From the NCBI GenBank assembly GCA_028286945.1, contig JAQBQR010000028.1, forward strand, positions 1-51,755: a stretch of DNA of 51,755 nt, given 5' to 3'. The position numbers and the translations under genes are program-made. The number at the start of each line of letters is the position of its first letter. Within the stretch, counting starts at the first letter, position 1. Of the stretch, positions 8,685 to 16,363 are shown in pieces. This DNA comes from Parcubacteria group bacterium (GTDB lineage Bacteria; Patescibacteriota; Minisyncoccia; Phycocordibacterales; Phycocordibacteraceae). The notes beneath the pieces are model-generated. The model had not been told where the DNA came from. It did not search any database and was given only the letters and a program-made list of their open reading frames with translations.

Positions 8685-8834
8685 ATGGCTTCAAAACAAA
8701 TCAATCCTTTTCTAGCTATCCTTGCAATCACGATTATCGGTGCAACGGGTACTTTTTTCGTCGTACATAAAATATTTGATACCGACTTTACGTATGCTTC
8801 TGCCGCTGCACATGACGGCATTTCAACGAACTAA
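8685..8834 (+). CDS. Tiny single-span membrane protein (49 aa)
   Basis: A 49-residue frame begins one base after the transketolase stop. After MASKQINP it has one hydrophobic span (about 9-27), then VVHKIFDTDFTYASAAAHDGISTN. The tight spacing, clean hydropathy and resemblance in style to the other small membrane proteins make it a likely real gene at the end of the transketolase operon. Function is unknown. It converges on the minus-strand gene ending at 8843, leaving only eight bases between them. Confidence 0.6.
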   Translation: MASKQINPFLAILAITIIGATGTFFVVHKIFDTDFTYASAAAHDGISTN

Positions 8835-8842
8835 GTTTTTCT

Positions 8843-9277
8843 CTAAGAACGAAACGAATGATCAAGTCCGGTGTCTGTTAACCTACCAATAGCCGCTTGG
8901 ATACGTCGATATTTGGCGTGAAATCGTGCTTTAATCTCGTCTGGCATTTGAGACTGTCGCTCTAAAACATTCTTAACTGCAACGATAGCAGGTAGCGCTT
9001 CCTTCGCTGACTCGCGCGCTGTATTTGCTTTAGCTTCTTCGTAAGTATGAAGTTGAATCGCAGCAAGCGCAGCAATATCATGCGTCTGTTCAAAGTTTTC
9101 AAATGCGTCTTCTAACTCCTTAATTTTCTCAGCGAGTTGTTCTGCGCTGAGTCCATCTCTTTCCGGAGCGGGGTAGTCGTTAGCAAATAATCTTGCTTGT
9201 TCCTGATCCTCTATTTCTTGCTGGTTCAATGCTTCCTTCGTTTCAAACACCGCTGGTTTCGGAGGTTTTTCTGACAT
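8843..9277 (-). CDS. Hypothetical charged helical protein
   Basis: 144 residues with no membrane span, rich in Glu, Ala, Lys and Gln, and predicted to be mainly helical or coiled coil (LSAEQLAEKIKELEDAFENFEQTHDIAALAAI, then KNVLERQSQMPDEIKARFHAKYRRIQAAIGRL). I recognise no family. It lies nine bases after the transaldolase gene on the same strand and is likely the last gene of the PfkB-transaldolase operon. Confidence 0.7.
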   Translation of the reverse strand: MSEKPPKPAVFETKEALNQQEIEDQEQARLFANDYPAPERDGLSAEQLAEKIKELEDAFENFEQTHDIAALAAIQLHTYEEAKANTARESAKEALPAIVAVKNVLERQSQMPDEIKARFHAKYRRIQAAIGRLTDTGLDHSFRS

Positions 9278-9285
9278 AGGTACTT

Positions 9286-10011
9286 CTAAAGAGAAAAGCC
9301 TGCAGCCTTACCGTCTTCGTAGAATGCCTTTACACCCTCAAGTGAAAACTCAGAAAGATCTTTGCCGATATCTCCAATCTTCTTAAGAATATCGGGTGGT
9401 ACGGTGATAATGTCTGCGCCCACAGACTCTGCTTCGTAGATGTTGTACACTTCGCGACAACTTGCCCATAAGAGCTGAGCAGCTGGCTTTGAGGAAAGAA
9501 TACTCTTTGCTTCACGCATGATCGGAAGGGGATCAACTCCGGTATCAGCAATACGCCCAGCGAATATAGAAACAATAGACGGAACATTTGCATCAAGTGC
9601 ATCGGCAACTTCTGCTACTTGTTCAGGAGCAATGATGAGTGTGATGTTCAACTTCATTCCTTCAGCCGCGAGCTTTTTAATAAGTGGCGCAGTAGATTCG
9701 CCGGAGGTATTGGTCACCGGAATTTTTACGTACACATTTTCACCCCAGGTATGGATGATGCGAGCTTGGCGCTCCATCTCCACAAGATCATCAGCAAACA
9801 CTTCAAAGGAGATGGGCTTGTCAGTAATCTCTTTAAGAATGTCGGTGGCGAATCCTTGATAGTCGCTTACTCCAGCCTTTCGTAAAAGATTAGGATTTGT
9901 CGTAAAACCCTTTATATATGGGTGAGTAGCGAGCTCGATAAGATCTTCACGCTTAGCGCCATCTACGTATAACTGTACGTGAAGCTGATCGATGGGTGTG
10001 GGTTTTTTCAT
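9286..10011 (-). CDS. tal: Transaldolase / fructose-6-phosphate aldolase family
   Basis: 241 residues, short (TalC/MipB-like) transaldolase class. It transfers the dihydroxyacetone unit between sugar phosphates through a Schiff base. Key segments are GFTTNPNLLRKAG (35-47), SFEVFADD (68-75), VYVKIPVTN with the Schiff-base Lys96, LNITLI, and VSIFAGRIADTGVDP. The start was set at the ATG encoding MKKPTPIDQ, because an upstream in-frame extension runs antiparallel through the PfkB gene and is not conserved. A perfect TATAAT lies six bases before this ATG. It completes the non-oxidative pentose phosphate set together with rpiB, rpe and transketolase. Confidence 0.92.
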   Translation of the reverse strand: MKKPTPIDQLHVQLYVDGAKREDLIELATHPYIKGFTTNPNLLRKAGVSDYQGFATDILKEITDKPISFEVFADDLVEMERQARIIHTWGENVYVKIPVTNTSGESTAPLIKKLAAEGMKLNITLIIAPEQVAEVADALDANVPSIVSIFAGRIADTGVDPLPIMREAKSILSSKPAAQLLWASCREVYNIYEAESVGADIITVPPDILKKIGDIGKDLSEFSLEGVKAFYEDGKAAGFSL

Positions 10012-10017
10012 AGCTAC

Positions 10018-10023
10018 ATTATA
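10018..10023 (-). promoter_or_regulatory. -10 TATAAT six bases before the transaldolase start
   Basis: Minus-strand TATAAT-GTAGCT-ATG. With a start point ~6-7 nt below the box, the mRNA would begin at or next to the AUG. Confidence 0.6.
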
Positions 10024-11017
10024 TAACCTCGAGCACGTATGACGCAGGAGCGTCAGCGATATATTTCTCGAGCTGCTCACGGGTGAGAAGGCCTCGCTGT
10101 GCACCAATGTCCTGCACCACCGACATGGAGTTAATGGGACCCCAGAGTAGTGCTTCTTCAAGCGGCTTTCCAAGAGCGAGTGCTGCAACAACGGTAGATG
10201 CGAAGGCATCGCCAGCACCGGTGCGTTCAAATGGCTTGCGCGCATCAGGATACATCGGGATCTTCCACGACGTAGTGCCGTCATATGCATATGCGCCATT
10301 TGTTCCATCCGTAATAACCACAATCTTTGGTCCAAGAGCGCGCATGCCCGTGAGGAGGTCCTTGATTGATGGCACTGCCGTGAATTTCAAAATGTGTTCT
10401 GCCTCTTCTTTGTTGCAAAAGAATATTTCTGAAGCCGCGTATACATCAGCAAATTCTTTAGCATCTGTCTTAATCTGGAACGTGCCAGGCTGGAAAGCGA
10501 TCTTTATTTCTGGATGCTTTGCAAAAAGCTCCATGAGCGCGTGATAGTAGGGAATTGAATTATCGGCAAGAGATGAGCAGTACACCCAAACAGGAGAGGA
10601 AGAAAGAGTTGGCACTTCATAGTCAAACAATTCGTGCTTGATCAGAATGGTGCGTTCGGTTTGGTACCAAAGCACATAATGGTAGTTCGAAGCCTTGCCT
10701 GGCTGTGTGACCATGTATTCCGTGGAGACCTTTTCATTCTTAAGCACTTCAAGCATTTCTTCACCGTATCGGTCTTCGCCAACATATGCGCGCAGGCCAG
10801 AGTCTAGGCCTAGACGAGCAGCTGAAACGGCAGCATTCGAAGCATTTCCCACAGCAGCTACCACGGTGGCTGATTCGTAGGGGATCTTTTCGCCAAATGC
10901 TAAACAGAGCTGGCATTCTAAAGCTCCTTTTTCACAATGCACCTCAGCTTCGGTTAGACGGATAAACGGTTCAGTGACTATGTCGCCGATGGCAAGGAAA
11001 TCAAGTGGTTGAGACAT
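10019..11017 (-). CDS. PfkB-family carbohydrate kinase
   Basis: 332 residues, ribokinase/PfkB fold. The N-terminal part contains AAVGNASNAAVSAARLGL, the sugar-binding glycine region. The C-terminal signature is ERTGAGDAFASTVVAALALGK with catalytic Asp270. Such enzymes phosphorylate sugars or sugar phosphates with ATP; the substrate cannot be read from sequence. Placement next to transaldolase and opposite the FBP aldolase makes a fructose-6-phosphate or ribose kinase role plausible. That matters because no classical PfkA is seen. Its stop lies seven bases before the transaldolase start. TAGAAT lies six bases before its own ATG. Confidence 0.88.
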   Translation of the reverse strand: MSQPLDFLAIGDIVTEPFIRLTEAEVHCEKGALECQLCLAFGEKIPYESATVVAAVGNASNAAVSAARLGLDSGLRAYVGEDRYGEEMLEVLKNEKVSTEYMVTQPGKASNYHYVLWYQTERTILIKHELFDYEVPTLSSSPVWVYCSSLADNSIPYYHALMELFAKHPEIKIAFQPGTFQIKTDAKEFADVYAASEIFFCNKEEAEHILKFTAVPSIKDLLTGMRALGPKIVVITDGTNGAYAYDGTTSWKIPMYPDARKPFERTGAGDAFASTVVAALALGKPLEEALLWGPINSMSVVQDIGAQRGLLTREQLEKYIADAPASYVLEVI

Positions 11018-11023
11018 ACTCTC

Positions 11024-11029
11024 ATTCTA
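11024..11029 (-). promoter_or_regulatory. -10 TAGAAT six bases before the PfkB start
   Basis: Minus-strand TAGAAT-GAGAGT-ATG, another near-leaderless start. Confidence 0.5.
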
Positions 11030-11099
11030 AGCTCTTGAACCAAGAGCGTCGAGCAAATCACGGTGACGAAGTATGAGGAAATCTTCATGTAGACGTACG

Positions 11100-11108
11100 T
11101 GATACACT
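11100..11108 (+). promoter_or_regulatory. Extended -10 TGA-TACACT, 6 nt before start
   Basis: TGA then TACACT ends six bases before the aldolase ATG at 11115. It is divergent from the PfkB promoter. Confidence 0.5.
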
Positions 11109-11114
11109 TCCAAC

Positions 11115-12125
11115 ATGATTGATCTTCAAGACGTTGCACATACGCTTTTACGAAGCGGCAAGGGAATTTTGGCAGATGATGAGACTGACGTTCACGCTGA
11201 CAAATGGCTTGCAGCACACGGAATTGAAGGCGGAGAGGAAATGCGTAGGAAGTTTAGAAATCTATTTCTGGCTGCACCTGATAACGAAAAGTATCTTTCG
11301 GGAGTAATTTTATTTGAGGGAACGCTTACACAAAAAGCAGATGACGGAACGCTTTTCACTGAACTCCTTGCGAAAAAAGGAATCCTTCCCGGCATTAAGG
11401 TGGACCAGGGTTTAGAACCATTTCCAGAAGGCGGAAAGGAAACCATAACGAAGGGCTTGATTGGTCTCCCTGAACGTCTTATGGAATTCCGCGCCAAATA
11501 CGGTACCGGATTTGCGAAGTGGCGCGCAGCAATAACCATAGAAGGTACGCAGCTTCCCACTGCACAGGCAATTCATGAAAATGCGAAGCGTCTTGCGCTC
11601 TACGCGCTTGAAGTGCAAAAGGCAGGCATGGTACCCATCGTGGAGCCTGAAGTATTGCTCGAAGGAAATCACAGTCGCCTTCGCGCACGTGAAGTCGTGG
11701 CAGAAACCATCAGTGCTGTTATTTCGAGCCTTGAAGATCAAGGGGTAGATATCACTGGTGTCATCCTTAAAACATCAATGGTGCTTTCTGGAAATAAGAG
11801 CGGAAAAATGGATACGCCCGAAGAAGTGGCTGAAGACACCGTCGGTGTCCTTTTGGAAAATGCACCAAAAGATCTTGCCGGTATTGTTTTTCTTTCAGGC
11901 GGACAATCCACCGAACAGGCCACCGCGAATCTTCGCGCCATCGAAGCACTTGCAAAAGAAAAGAACGCACCCTGGCCGCTCACGTTCTCATACGCTCGAG
12001 CGCTTCAGGATGAAGCGCTCACCATCTGGCAGGGAAAAGATGAAAACATTCCCGCAGCCCGTGAAGCGTTTATTACGCGACTCAAAGAAGACGCCTGCTT
12101 TACGCTCGCTGATTCCGCTTGTTAG
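11115..12125 (+). CDS. Fructose-bisphosphate aldolase, class I
   Basis: 336 residues, class I (Schiff-base, metal-free) aldolase of the eukaryotic-like type. It cleaves or forms fructose-1,6-bisphosphate. Family marks in order: GKGILADDETD (near 15), GIKVDQG (near 95), FAKWRAAI, VPIVEPEVLLEGNHS, the Schiff-base Lys219 in ILKTSMVLSG, and FLSGGQSTEQATANLRA. Many CPR genomes carry this form. It is transcribed divergently from the PfkB-transaldolase pair across about 97 bases that hold both near-start -10 boxes. Confidence 0.95.
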   Translation: MIDLQDVAHTLLRSGKGILADDETDVHADKWLAAHGIEGGEEMRRKFRNLFLAAPDNEKYLSGVILFEGTLTQKADDGTLFTELLAKKGILPGIKVDQGLEPFPEGGKETITKGLIGLPERLMEFRAKYGTGFAKWRAAITIEGTQLPTAQAIHENAKRLALYALEVQKAGMVPIVEPEVLLEGNHSRLRAREVVAETISAVISSLEDQGVDITGVILKTSMVLSGNKSGKMDTPEEVAEDTVGVLLENAPKDLAGIVFLSGGQSTEQATANLRAIEALAKEKNAPWPLTFSYARALQDEALTIWQGKDENIPAAREAFITRLKEDACFTLADSAC

Positions 12126-12176
12126 GTACTGCTCCGGCTCTTCAAGTCGGTTCTGATACAATCAGGGACTATACCT

Positions 12177-13181
12177 ATGCAAAAGCACGAACAAGGAAAG
12201 ACCTCAGTAATGGCTGCGTTAGCCGGGAATGTTTTTATAACGCTCATTAAAACAGTAGCGGCGATTTCAAGCGGTTCGGTGAGTATGTTTGCGGAGAGCG
12301 TGCACAGTTTTGCTGACACGCTTAACCAAGCGTTATTACTGATTGGTATACAACGCTCAAAGAAGCCGGCGGATGATATTCGCGGATATGGATATGGAAT
12401 TGAGCGATTCTTCTGGTCCCTTGTTTCTGCATGTGGCGTACTTTTCATTGGCGCAGGAATTTCTGTCTATCATTCGATTAACTCTTTGCTGCACATAAGT
12501 CATGAGGCTGCTGCCTTCAGCTTGCTCGGTATCATTGTGCTTCTCGTAGCTCTGGTGATTGAAGGAGCGACGTTATGGATTGCACTTACTGAATTGCGTA
12601 ACGGAGAAAAATTCTCACGCGAGCTTTTCCAAGAAGCAGATCCAGTACTGCTCGCTGTTATCTATGAAGACGGAGTGGCGGTCTGCGGTGTGATCTTTGC
12701 ACTCATCGCTCAGGGGGTAACATATTTAACAGGGAATGCAGTATATGACGCAATTGGCGGAATCGCCGTTGGTCTCATTCTGGGCGTGCTTGCAATCATG
12801 CTCATTATAAAGAATCACAAATACATAATAGGGAAGGCTCTCGACGAAGATATCGGTGCAGATATTATTGAGGCCCTTGAACGCGATCCCTGCGTTGAGA
12901 AGGTCATTGAGTTCAAGTCGGCTGCAATTGATGTAAATAAATACCGAATCTTCGCGTCAGTCGAATGGAACGGTTCGCCATTATACGAGGAGATATATGG
13001 GGAAGGTGATCTTCAGGAAGAATTTAACGATATTAAAGATAGTTTTAAGGAGTTCACTAAACTCATGTTTAGGACCACGGACCGTATCCCACGCCTCGTG
13101 GGTAACCGTATTGCGGTGATTGAGAAGAATATTACCGCTGAGTTCCCCCAAATAGCATACGTGGACATAGAGATTAACTAG
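12177..13181 (+). CDS. Cation diffusion facilitator transporter (SLC30A9/ZnT9-like)
   Basis: 334 residues with about six membrane spans and a soluble C-terminal domain. CDF proteins exchange divalent metals, usually Zn or Mn, for protons. The first metal half-site appears as ESVHSFADTLNQ (near 38-49), the second as YEDGVAVCG (near 161). The replacement of the HxxxD pair in the second half-site by an ED pair is what I recall of the ZnT9-like branch, as is GNAVYDAIGGIAVGLILG. The ~90-residue C-terminal domain is the usual dimerising region. It is a stand-alone gene, with TACAAT 14 bases before the ATG. Confidence 0.88.
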   Translation: MQKHEQGKTSVMAALAGNVFITLIKTVAAISSGSVSMFAESVHSFADTLNQALLLIGIQRSKKPADDIRGYGYGIERFFWSLVSACGVLFIGAGISVYHSINSLLHISHEAAAFSLLGIIVLLVALVIEGATLWIALTELRNGEKFSRELFQEADPVLLAVIYEDGVAVCGVIFALIAQGVTYLTGNAVYDAIGGIAVGLILGVLAIMLIIKNHKYIIGKALDEDIGADIIEALERDPCVEKVIEFKSAAIDVNKYRIFASVEWNGSPLYEEIYGEGDLQEEFNDIKDSFKEFTKLMFRTTDRIPRLVGNRIAVIEKNITAEFPQIAYVDIEIN

Positions 13182-13224
13182 ATTTAGCCTCTGCCGGGCA
13201 TTTGCGAAAAGCCCGTATATGGGG

Positions 13225-13230
13225 CATACT
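13225..13230 (+). promoter_or_regulatory. -10-like CATACT, 9 nt before start
   Basis: CATACT ends nine bases before the ATG at 13240. It overlaps the region that would be coding if the upstream ATG at 13219 were used, and so supports 13240. Confidence 0.45.
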
Positions 13231-13239
13231 CGACCTACT

Positions 13240-13893
13240 ATGAATACGTTGAATGCAACCAAGCGCACCGAGACCGGAAAGGCCTCACGCACCCTTCTCG
13301 CTACTGGCAAGATGCCGGCTGTTGTCTATGGTCCTAACCAGGAGACAGAGTCGATCACCCTTACCCTTACTGATTTTACTAAAATCCTTCGTGATGAAGG
13401 CGAGTCAACCGTTGTTGAGATCGCTGGACTTGGAACGACCTTCCAGGCACTCATCCAGGAAATTGATCGTGACCCTGTTACGCATCAGCCACGTCACGCT
13501 GACTTCTACGCTATTAAGAAAGGCGCAAAGGTTACCGTTTCTGTCCCACTTTCATTCATCGGCGAAGCTGGTGCTACGAAGCTTGGTGCAAGTATCGTGA
13601 AAGTTATGCACGAACTTGAAGTTGAAGCAGATCCTTCAAAACTTCCTCACGAAATTGAAATTGATCTTGAGGTACTTGAGAACATTGGTGACCAAATTCA
13701 TGTTAAGGACGTGAAGCTTCCTGCAGGAGTTGTTGCAACTCTCGACGGTGAAGAAGTGGTGGTTCTTGCTCAGACAACTCAGGAAGAGCCTGAAGAGGAT
13801 GCCGGCGCTCCAGACATGGACGCAATTGAGGTAGAGCAGAAAGGTAAGGAAGACGGTGAAGAAGGCGACGCAGAAGAGAAGTCAGGAGAGTAA
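13240..13893 (+). CDS. rplY: Ribosomal protein bL25 (Ctc/TL5 type)
   Basis: 217 residues. The N-terminal 5S rRNA-binding domain has RTETGKASRTLLATGKMPAVVYGP, the family opening, and HQPRHADFYAIKKG. A TL5-type beta-barrel C-terminal domain follows. The last ~40 residues are an acidic low-complexity tail (EEPEED...DGEEGDAEEKSGE). The start was moved from the ATG at 13219 to 13240 because MNTLNATKRTETGKASR matches the usual family start and a CATACT box sits between the two. It is followed closely by a strong terminator. Confidence 0.93.
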   Translation: MNTLNATKRTETGKASRTLLATGKMPAVVYGPNQETESITLTLTDFTKILRDEGESTVVEIAGLGTTFQALIQEIDRDPVTHQPRHADFYAIKKGAKVTVSVPLSFIGEAGATKLGASIVKVMHELEVEADPSKLPHEIEIDLEVLENIGDQIHVKDVKLPAGVVATLDGEEVVVLAQTTQEEPEEDAGAPDMDAIEVEQKGKEDGEEGDAEEKSGE

Positions 13894-13908
13894 TACTTTT
13901 GAAGTAAC

Positions 13909-13940
13909 GCAAAAACCGCCGAAAGGCGGTTTTTGCTTTT
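13909..13940 (+). terminator. Intrinsic terminator after bL25
   Basis: A 12-bp stem, AAAAACCGCC-GAAA-GGCGGTTTTT with flanking GC, is followed by GCTTTT. It is a textbook hairpin with a GAAA loop. Confidence 0.9.
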
Positions 13941-13996
13941 ATGCTCACCTTTTCTTTTGCGTACGCGTAACATTCTCCGGTCGCCAGCGTCTCAAA

Positions 13997-14005
13997 TGGT
14001 ATACT
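13997..14005 (+). promoter_or_regulatory. Extended -10 TGG-TATACT, 10 nt before start
   Basis: A near-consensus extended -10 ending ten bases before the ATG at 14016. No -35 consensus and no Shine-Dalgarno are visible. Confidence 0.6.
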
Positions 14006-14015
14006 GTCCTTCTGT

Positions 14016-15404
14016 ATGGTGTTTCAAAAACGTTTATATACCCCTTTGTTTTACCTGGCATTTGCCACACTCCTAACGACCGCAATTTTCATATATCCTC
14101 AGCTTTCTCAGGCACAAACAGCAGATGCCGCTCTGGGTGCACGTCGCGCCGCCCTCCAGGCCCAGCTCGATGACCTTGAAAAACAGATCGCTGCCACACA
14201 GTCCACGCTCACCGGACTTAAGGGTGAAGGACAGTCCATTCAGCGCGATATCAGCATTCTTGACGCGGGTATTAAAAAGTCACAGCTTCAAATTCGCGCG
14301 ACGCAGGTGCAGATTAATGCGCTCGCACAGAATATTGTAGTCCACGCAAATACCATCGGTCAGCTTTCAGGGAACTTGGATAGCGAGCGAGCTTCGCTCG
14401 CTCAGATCCTTCGCAGCACGAATGAGATCGACGACTCTTCATCACTCATTGAAGTGATACTTTCCGCACAAGACGTCTCAACATTCTTTCGCGACTTAGA
14501 CGCATACGTAACGCTTAAGTCTGCGCTTGGTCAGTCTAGCCAGCAACTCATCAACACTCGTGCCGCAGCAGAAACAGAAAAGGACGCGCTCGTAGATCAG
14601 AAGTCACAGCAAGAAAAGCTCGTGGCCATTCAAGCGCAGGAAGAAGCAAGCATTGTGAATCAGCAAGCTCAAAAGAAAGTGCTGCTCGCACAGAACAAGA
14701 ACACTACAGCAAAGTACCAAAGTATTTTTGATACGCAGTCAAAGACCGCGGGACAAATTCGTGCAGAACTCTTCTCGCTCGCCGGTGGTAGCGGACAGAT
14801 CCCCCTTCCAACGGCCATCGCGCTTGCGAAAGCTGCAGGTGCCGCCACCGGCGTTCGCCCCGCGCTCATCCTCGGCATTTTAAAACAAGAAACAAACCTT
14901 GGACAGAATGTGGGGCAGTGTCTCCTTACGAATACACCTAATAAAGGTGACGGAAAGGGAAAGAACACCGGAACACCGTTTGATGGCGTGATGAAGCCAA
15001 CGCGCGACGTTGATCCATTCATGGCGATCACTACTTCGCTTGGCATTGATTGGCAAACGCAGCCCGTGTCATGTCCTCCGTCATATGGATACGGCGGTGC
15101 TATGGGTCCTGGCCAATTCATCCCTTCCACCTGGATGCTGTATACGGATCGCGTAGCTAAGCTCGCTGGACACCCTGGCACTCCCGGAAACCCATGGAAT
15201 AACCTGGATGCCTTTACGGCCACGGCTATGCTTATGGCAGATAACGGCGCTGCGGCACAGACCCAGGACGCTGAACGCATGGCCGCACTTCGCTACTTCG
15301 CTGGATGGGGAAATGCCTCAAACCCTGCATACTCCTTCTATGGCGACGGCGTACTCGGCTTCGCCGCTCAGTTCCAGGTAGATATTGATACGCTGGGCAG
15401 TTAA
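14016..15404 (+). CDS. Secreted coiled-coil protein with lytic-transglycosylase-like domain
   Basis: 462 residues. A signal peptide or anchor (about 8-34, ending SQAQT) is followed by a long EnvC/CwlO-like coiled coil (about 40-250). A C-terminal peptidoglycan-lyase-like domain has the catalytic Glu292 in LILGILKQETNLGQNVG, then GYGGAMGPGQFIPSTW and TATAMLMADNGA, which match the MltB/SLT_2 pattern. It probably cuts or remodels peptidoglycan outside the membrane, with the coiled coil as a regulatory or FtsEX-like docking arm (inference). This fusion order is often seen in CPR genomes. TATACT with a TGG extension lies ten bases before its start. Confidence 0.87.
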   Translation: MVFQKRLYTPLFYLAFATLLTTAIFIYPQLSQAQTADAALGARRAALQAQLDDLEKQIAATQSTLTGLKGEGQSIQRDISILDAGIKKSQLQIRATQVQINALAQNIVVHANTIGQLSGNLDSERASLAQILRSTNEIDDSSSLIEVILSAQDVSTFFRDLDAYVTLKSALGQSSQQLINTRAAAETEKDALVDQKSQQEKLVAIQAQEEASIVNQQAQKKVLLAQNKNTTAKYQSIFDTQSKTAGQIRAELFSLAGGSGQIPLPTAIALAKAAGAATGVRPALILGILKQETNLGQNVGQCLLTNTPNKGDGKGKNTGTPFDGVMKPTRDVDPFMAITTSLGIDWQTQPVSCPPSYGYGGAMGPGQFIPSTWMLYTDRVAKLAGHPGTPGNPWNNLDAFTATAMLMADNGAAAQTQDAERMAALRYFAGWGNASNPAYSFYGDGVLGFAAQFQVDIDTLGS

Positions 15405-15417
15405 TAAAAAAGTTCGC

Positions 15418-15831
15418 ATGACGAACGCTCGCTTCCCAGTATCGCGCTCGTACTTCGCCCGATATTATCTAATGGCAATCGGAGGAGCCATAATCAACTT
15501 CGGCTCTTTTTGGGTTTTCTACCATGTTCTTCAGATTTGGTATCTTCTCGCGGCGGTAAGTGCCTTTGCACTTAGATTCTTTTTTAAATTTCTCATCATT
15601 CGCACGTGGCTTTTCCTCGACCCGCACATGTCAGGAACATTTCTCATACACGGCACGTATTTTTTTGTCTTAGAGCTCTCGAGTCTTGCCGTAAGTACAC
15701 TGCTGCTTTTCATCCTGGTCCAAGGTCTAGAACTACCACCGTTCTTGGCCCTCATTGGTATTGTTGCACTAATGAGCGCAGGGAATGCCATGCTTACACG
15801 ACTTTTCTTTCGCCCTAGAGTGAGCGCCTAA
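15418..15831 (+). CDS. GtrA-like four-span membrane protein
   Basis: 137 residues with about four hydrophobic spans and a basic C-terminus. The N-terminal RYYLMAIGGAIINFGSFWVF and the later FLKFLIIRTWLF-like segment fit the GtrA family, which is thought to flip or help move polyprenyl-linked sugars. An in-frame TTG at 15385 would overlap the upstream gene. The ATG at 15418 is preferred because conserved sequence starts just after it. It sits next to a CarS-like lipid enzyme and a large membrane protein, hinting at envelope assembly. Confidence 0.75.
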   Translation: MTNARFPVSRSYFARYYLMAIGGAIINFGSFWVFYHVLQIWYLLAAVSAFALRFFFKFLIIRTWLFLDPHMSGTFLIHGTYFFVLELSSLAVSTLLLFILVQGLELPPFLALIGIVALMSAGNAMLTRLFFRPRVSA

Positions 15832-15840
15832 GGCCGCGGC

Positions 15841-15849
15841 TGGTAGTAT
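15841..15849 (+). promoter_or_regulatory. Extended -10 TGG-TAGTAT, 7 nt before start
   Basis: It ends seven bases before the ATG at 15857. It overlaps the alternative ATG at 15848 and so argues for the downstream start. Confidence 0.45.
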
Positions 15850-15856
15850 GGTGAAT

Positions 15857-16360
15857 ATGGAATCCTGGATTTTCACGTCACTTTGGTTCGTCCTTTGGTG
15901 CTGGACGGTAAATCTAAGTCTGAACGCGCTTGGCTATGCAACCCTCCGATTCGCATGGCTGCGTACCCGCGATCGTGCACTCGATGGGCGGGAGGCGTTC
16001 TTTGACCACAAACGATTTCTCGGAGATTCGACAACCTGGGGAGGCCTCATTCTTGTAGCCATACTTGGTCTTATCGGCATGAATATTTGGCCGGGTAGGT
16101 ATCTGTTGCTACTTTCATTCAGCGTATATGCAGGACATGCCCTCGGAAGTTTTATTAAACGTCGTCTCGAACTTCCGCGTGGCGCCTACCTGCCGTTTGT
16201 CGATCATGGCGATTACCTCATTACAGCAGGTGCTGTCGCCTGTGCTCTTGGCATAGTGTCTGGGTGGAGCATTGTGTTTTGGATATTTTTTACGATCGCA
16301 ACAACGCCGCTCGTAACTTCCGCTGCTTTTTATCTACACCTTCGACGCGCACCTTTATAA
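15857..16360 (+). CDS. CDP-archaeol synthase (CarS)-like membrane protein
   Basis: 167 residues and four to five spans. The segment DHKRFLGDSTTWGGL followed by GHALGSFIKRRLELPRG and FVDHGDYL matches the CarS/DUF46 pattern for CTP-dependent activation of a lipid phosphate. In Bacteria such proteins may activate an unusual isoprenoid or diacyl lipid. The true substrate is unknown. The neighbours (GtrA-like, large membrane protein) support a lipid or envelope role. An alternative start lies nine bases upstream. Confidence 0.75.
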   Translation: MESWIFTSLWFVLWCWTVNLSLNALGYATLRFAWLRTRDRALDGREAFFDHKRFLGDSTTWGGLILVAILGLIGMNIWPGRYLLLLSFSVYAGHALGSFIKRRLELPRGAYLPFVDHGDYLITAGAVACALGIVSGWSIVFWIFFTIATTPLVTSAAFYLHLRRAPL

Positions 16361-16363
16361 TCT

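Noticed and set aside
10012-10335. Upstream extension of the transaldolase frame
   Set aside because: It overlaps the PfkB gene in another frame, and conserved sequence plus a TATAAT box begin at the internal ATG.
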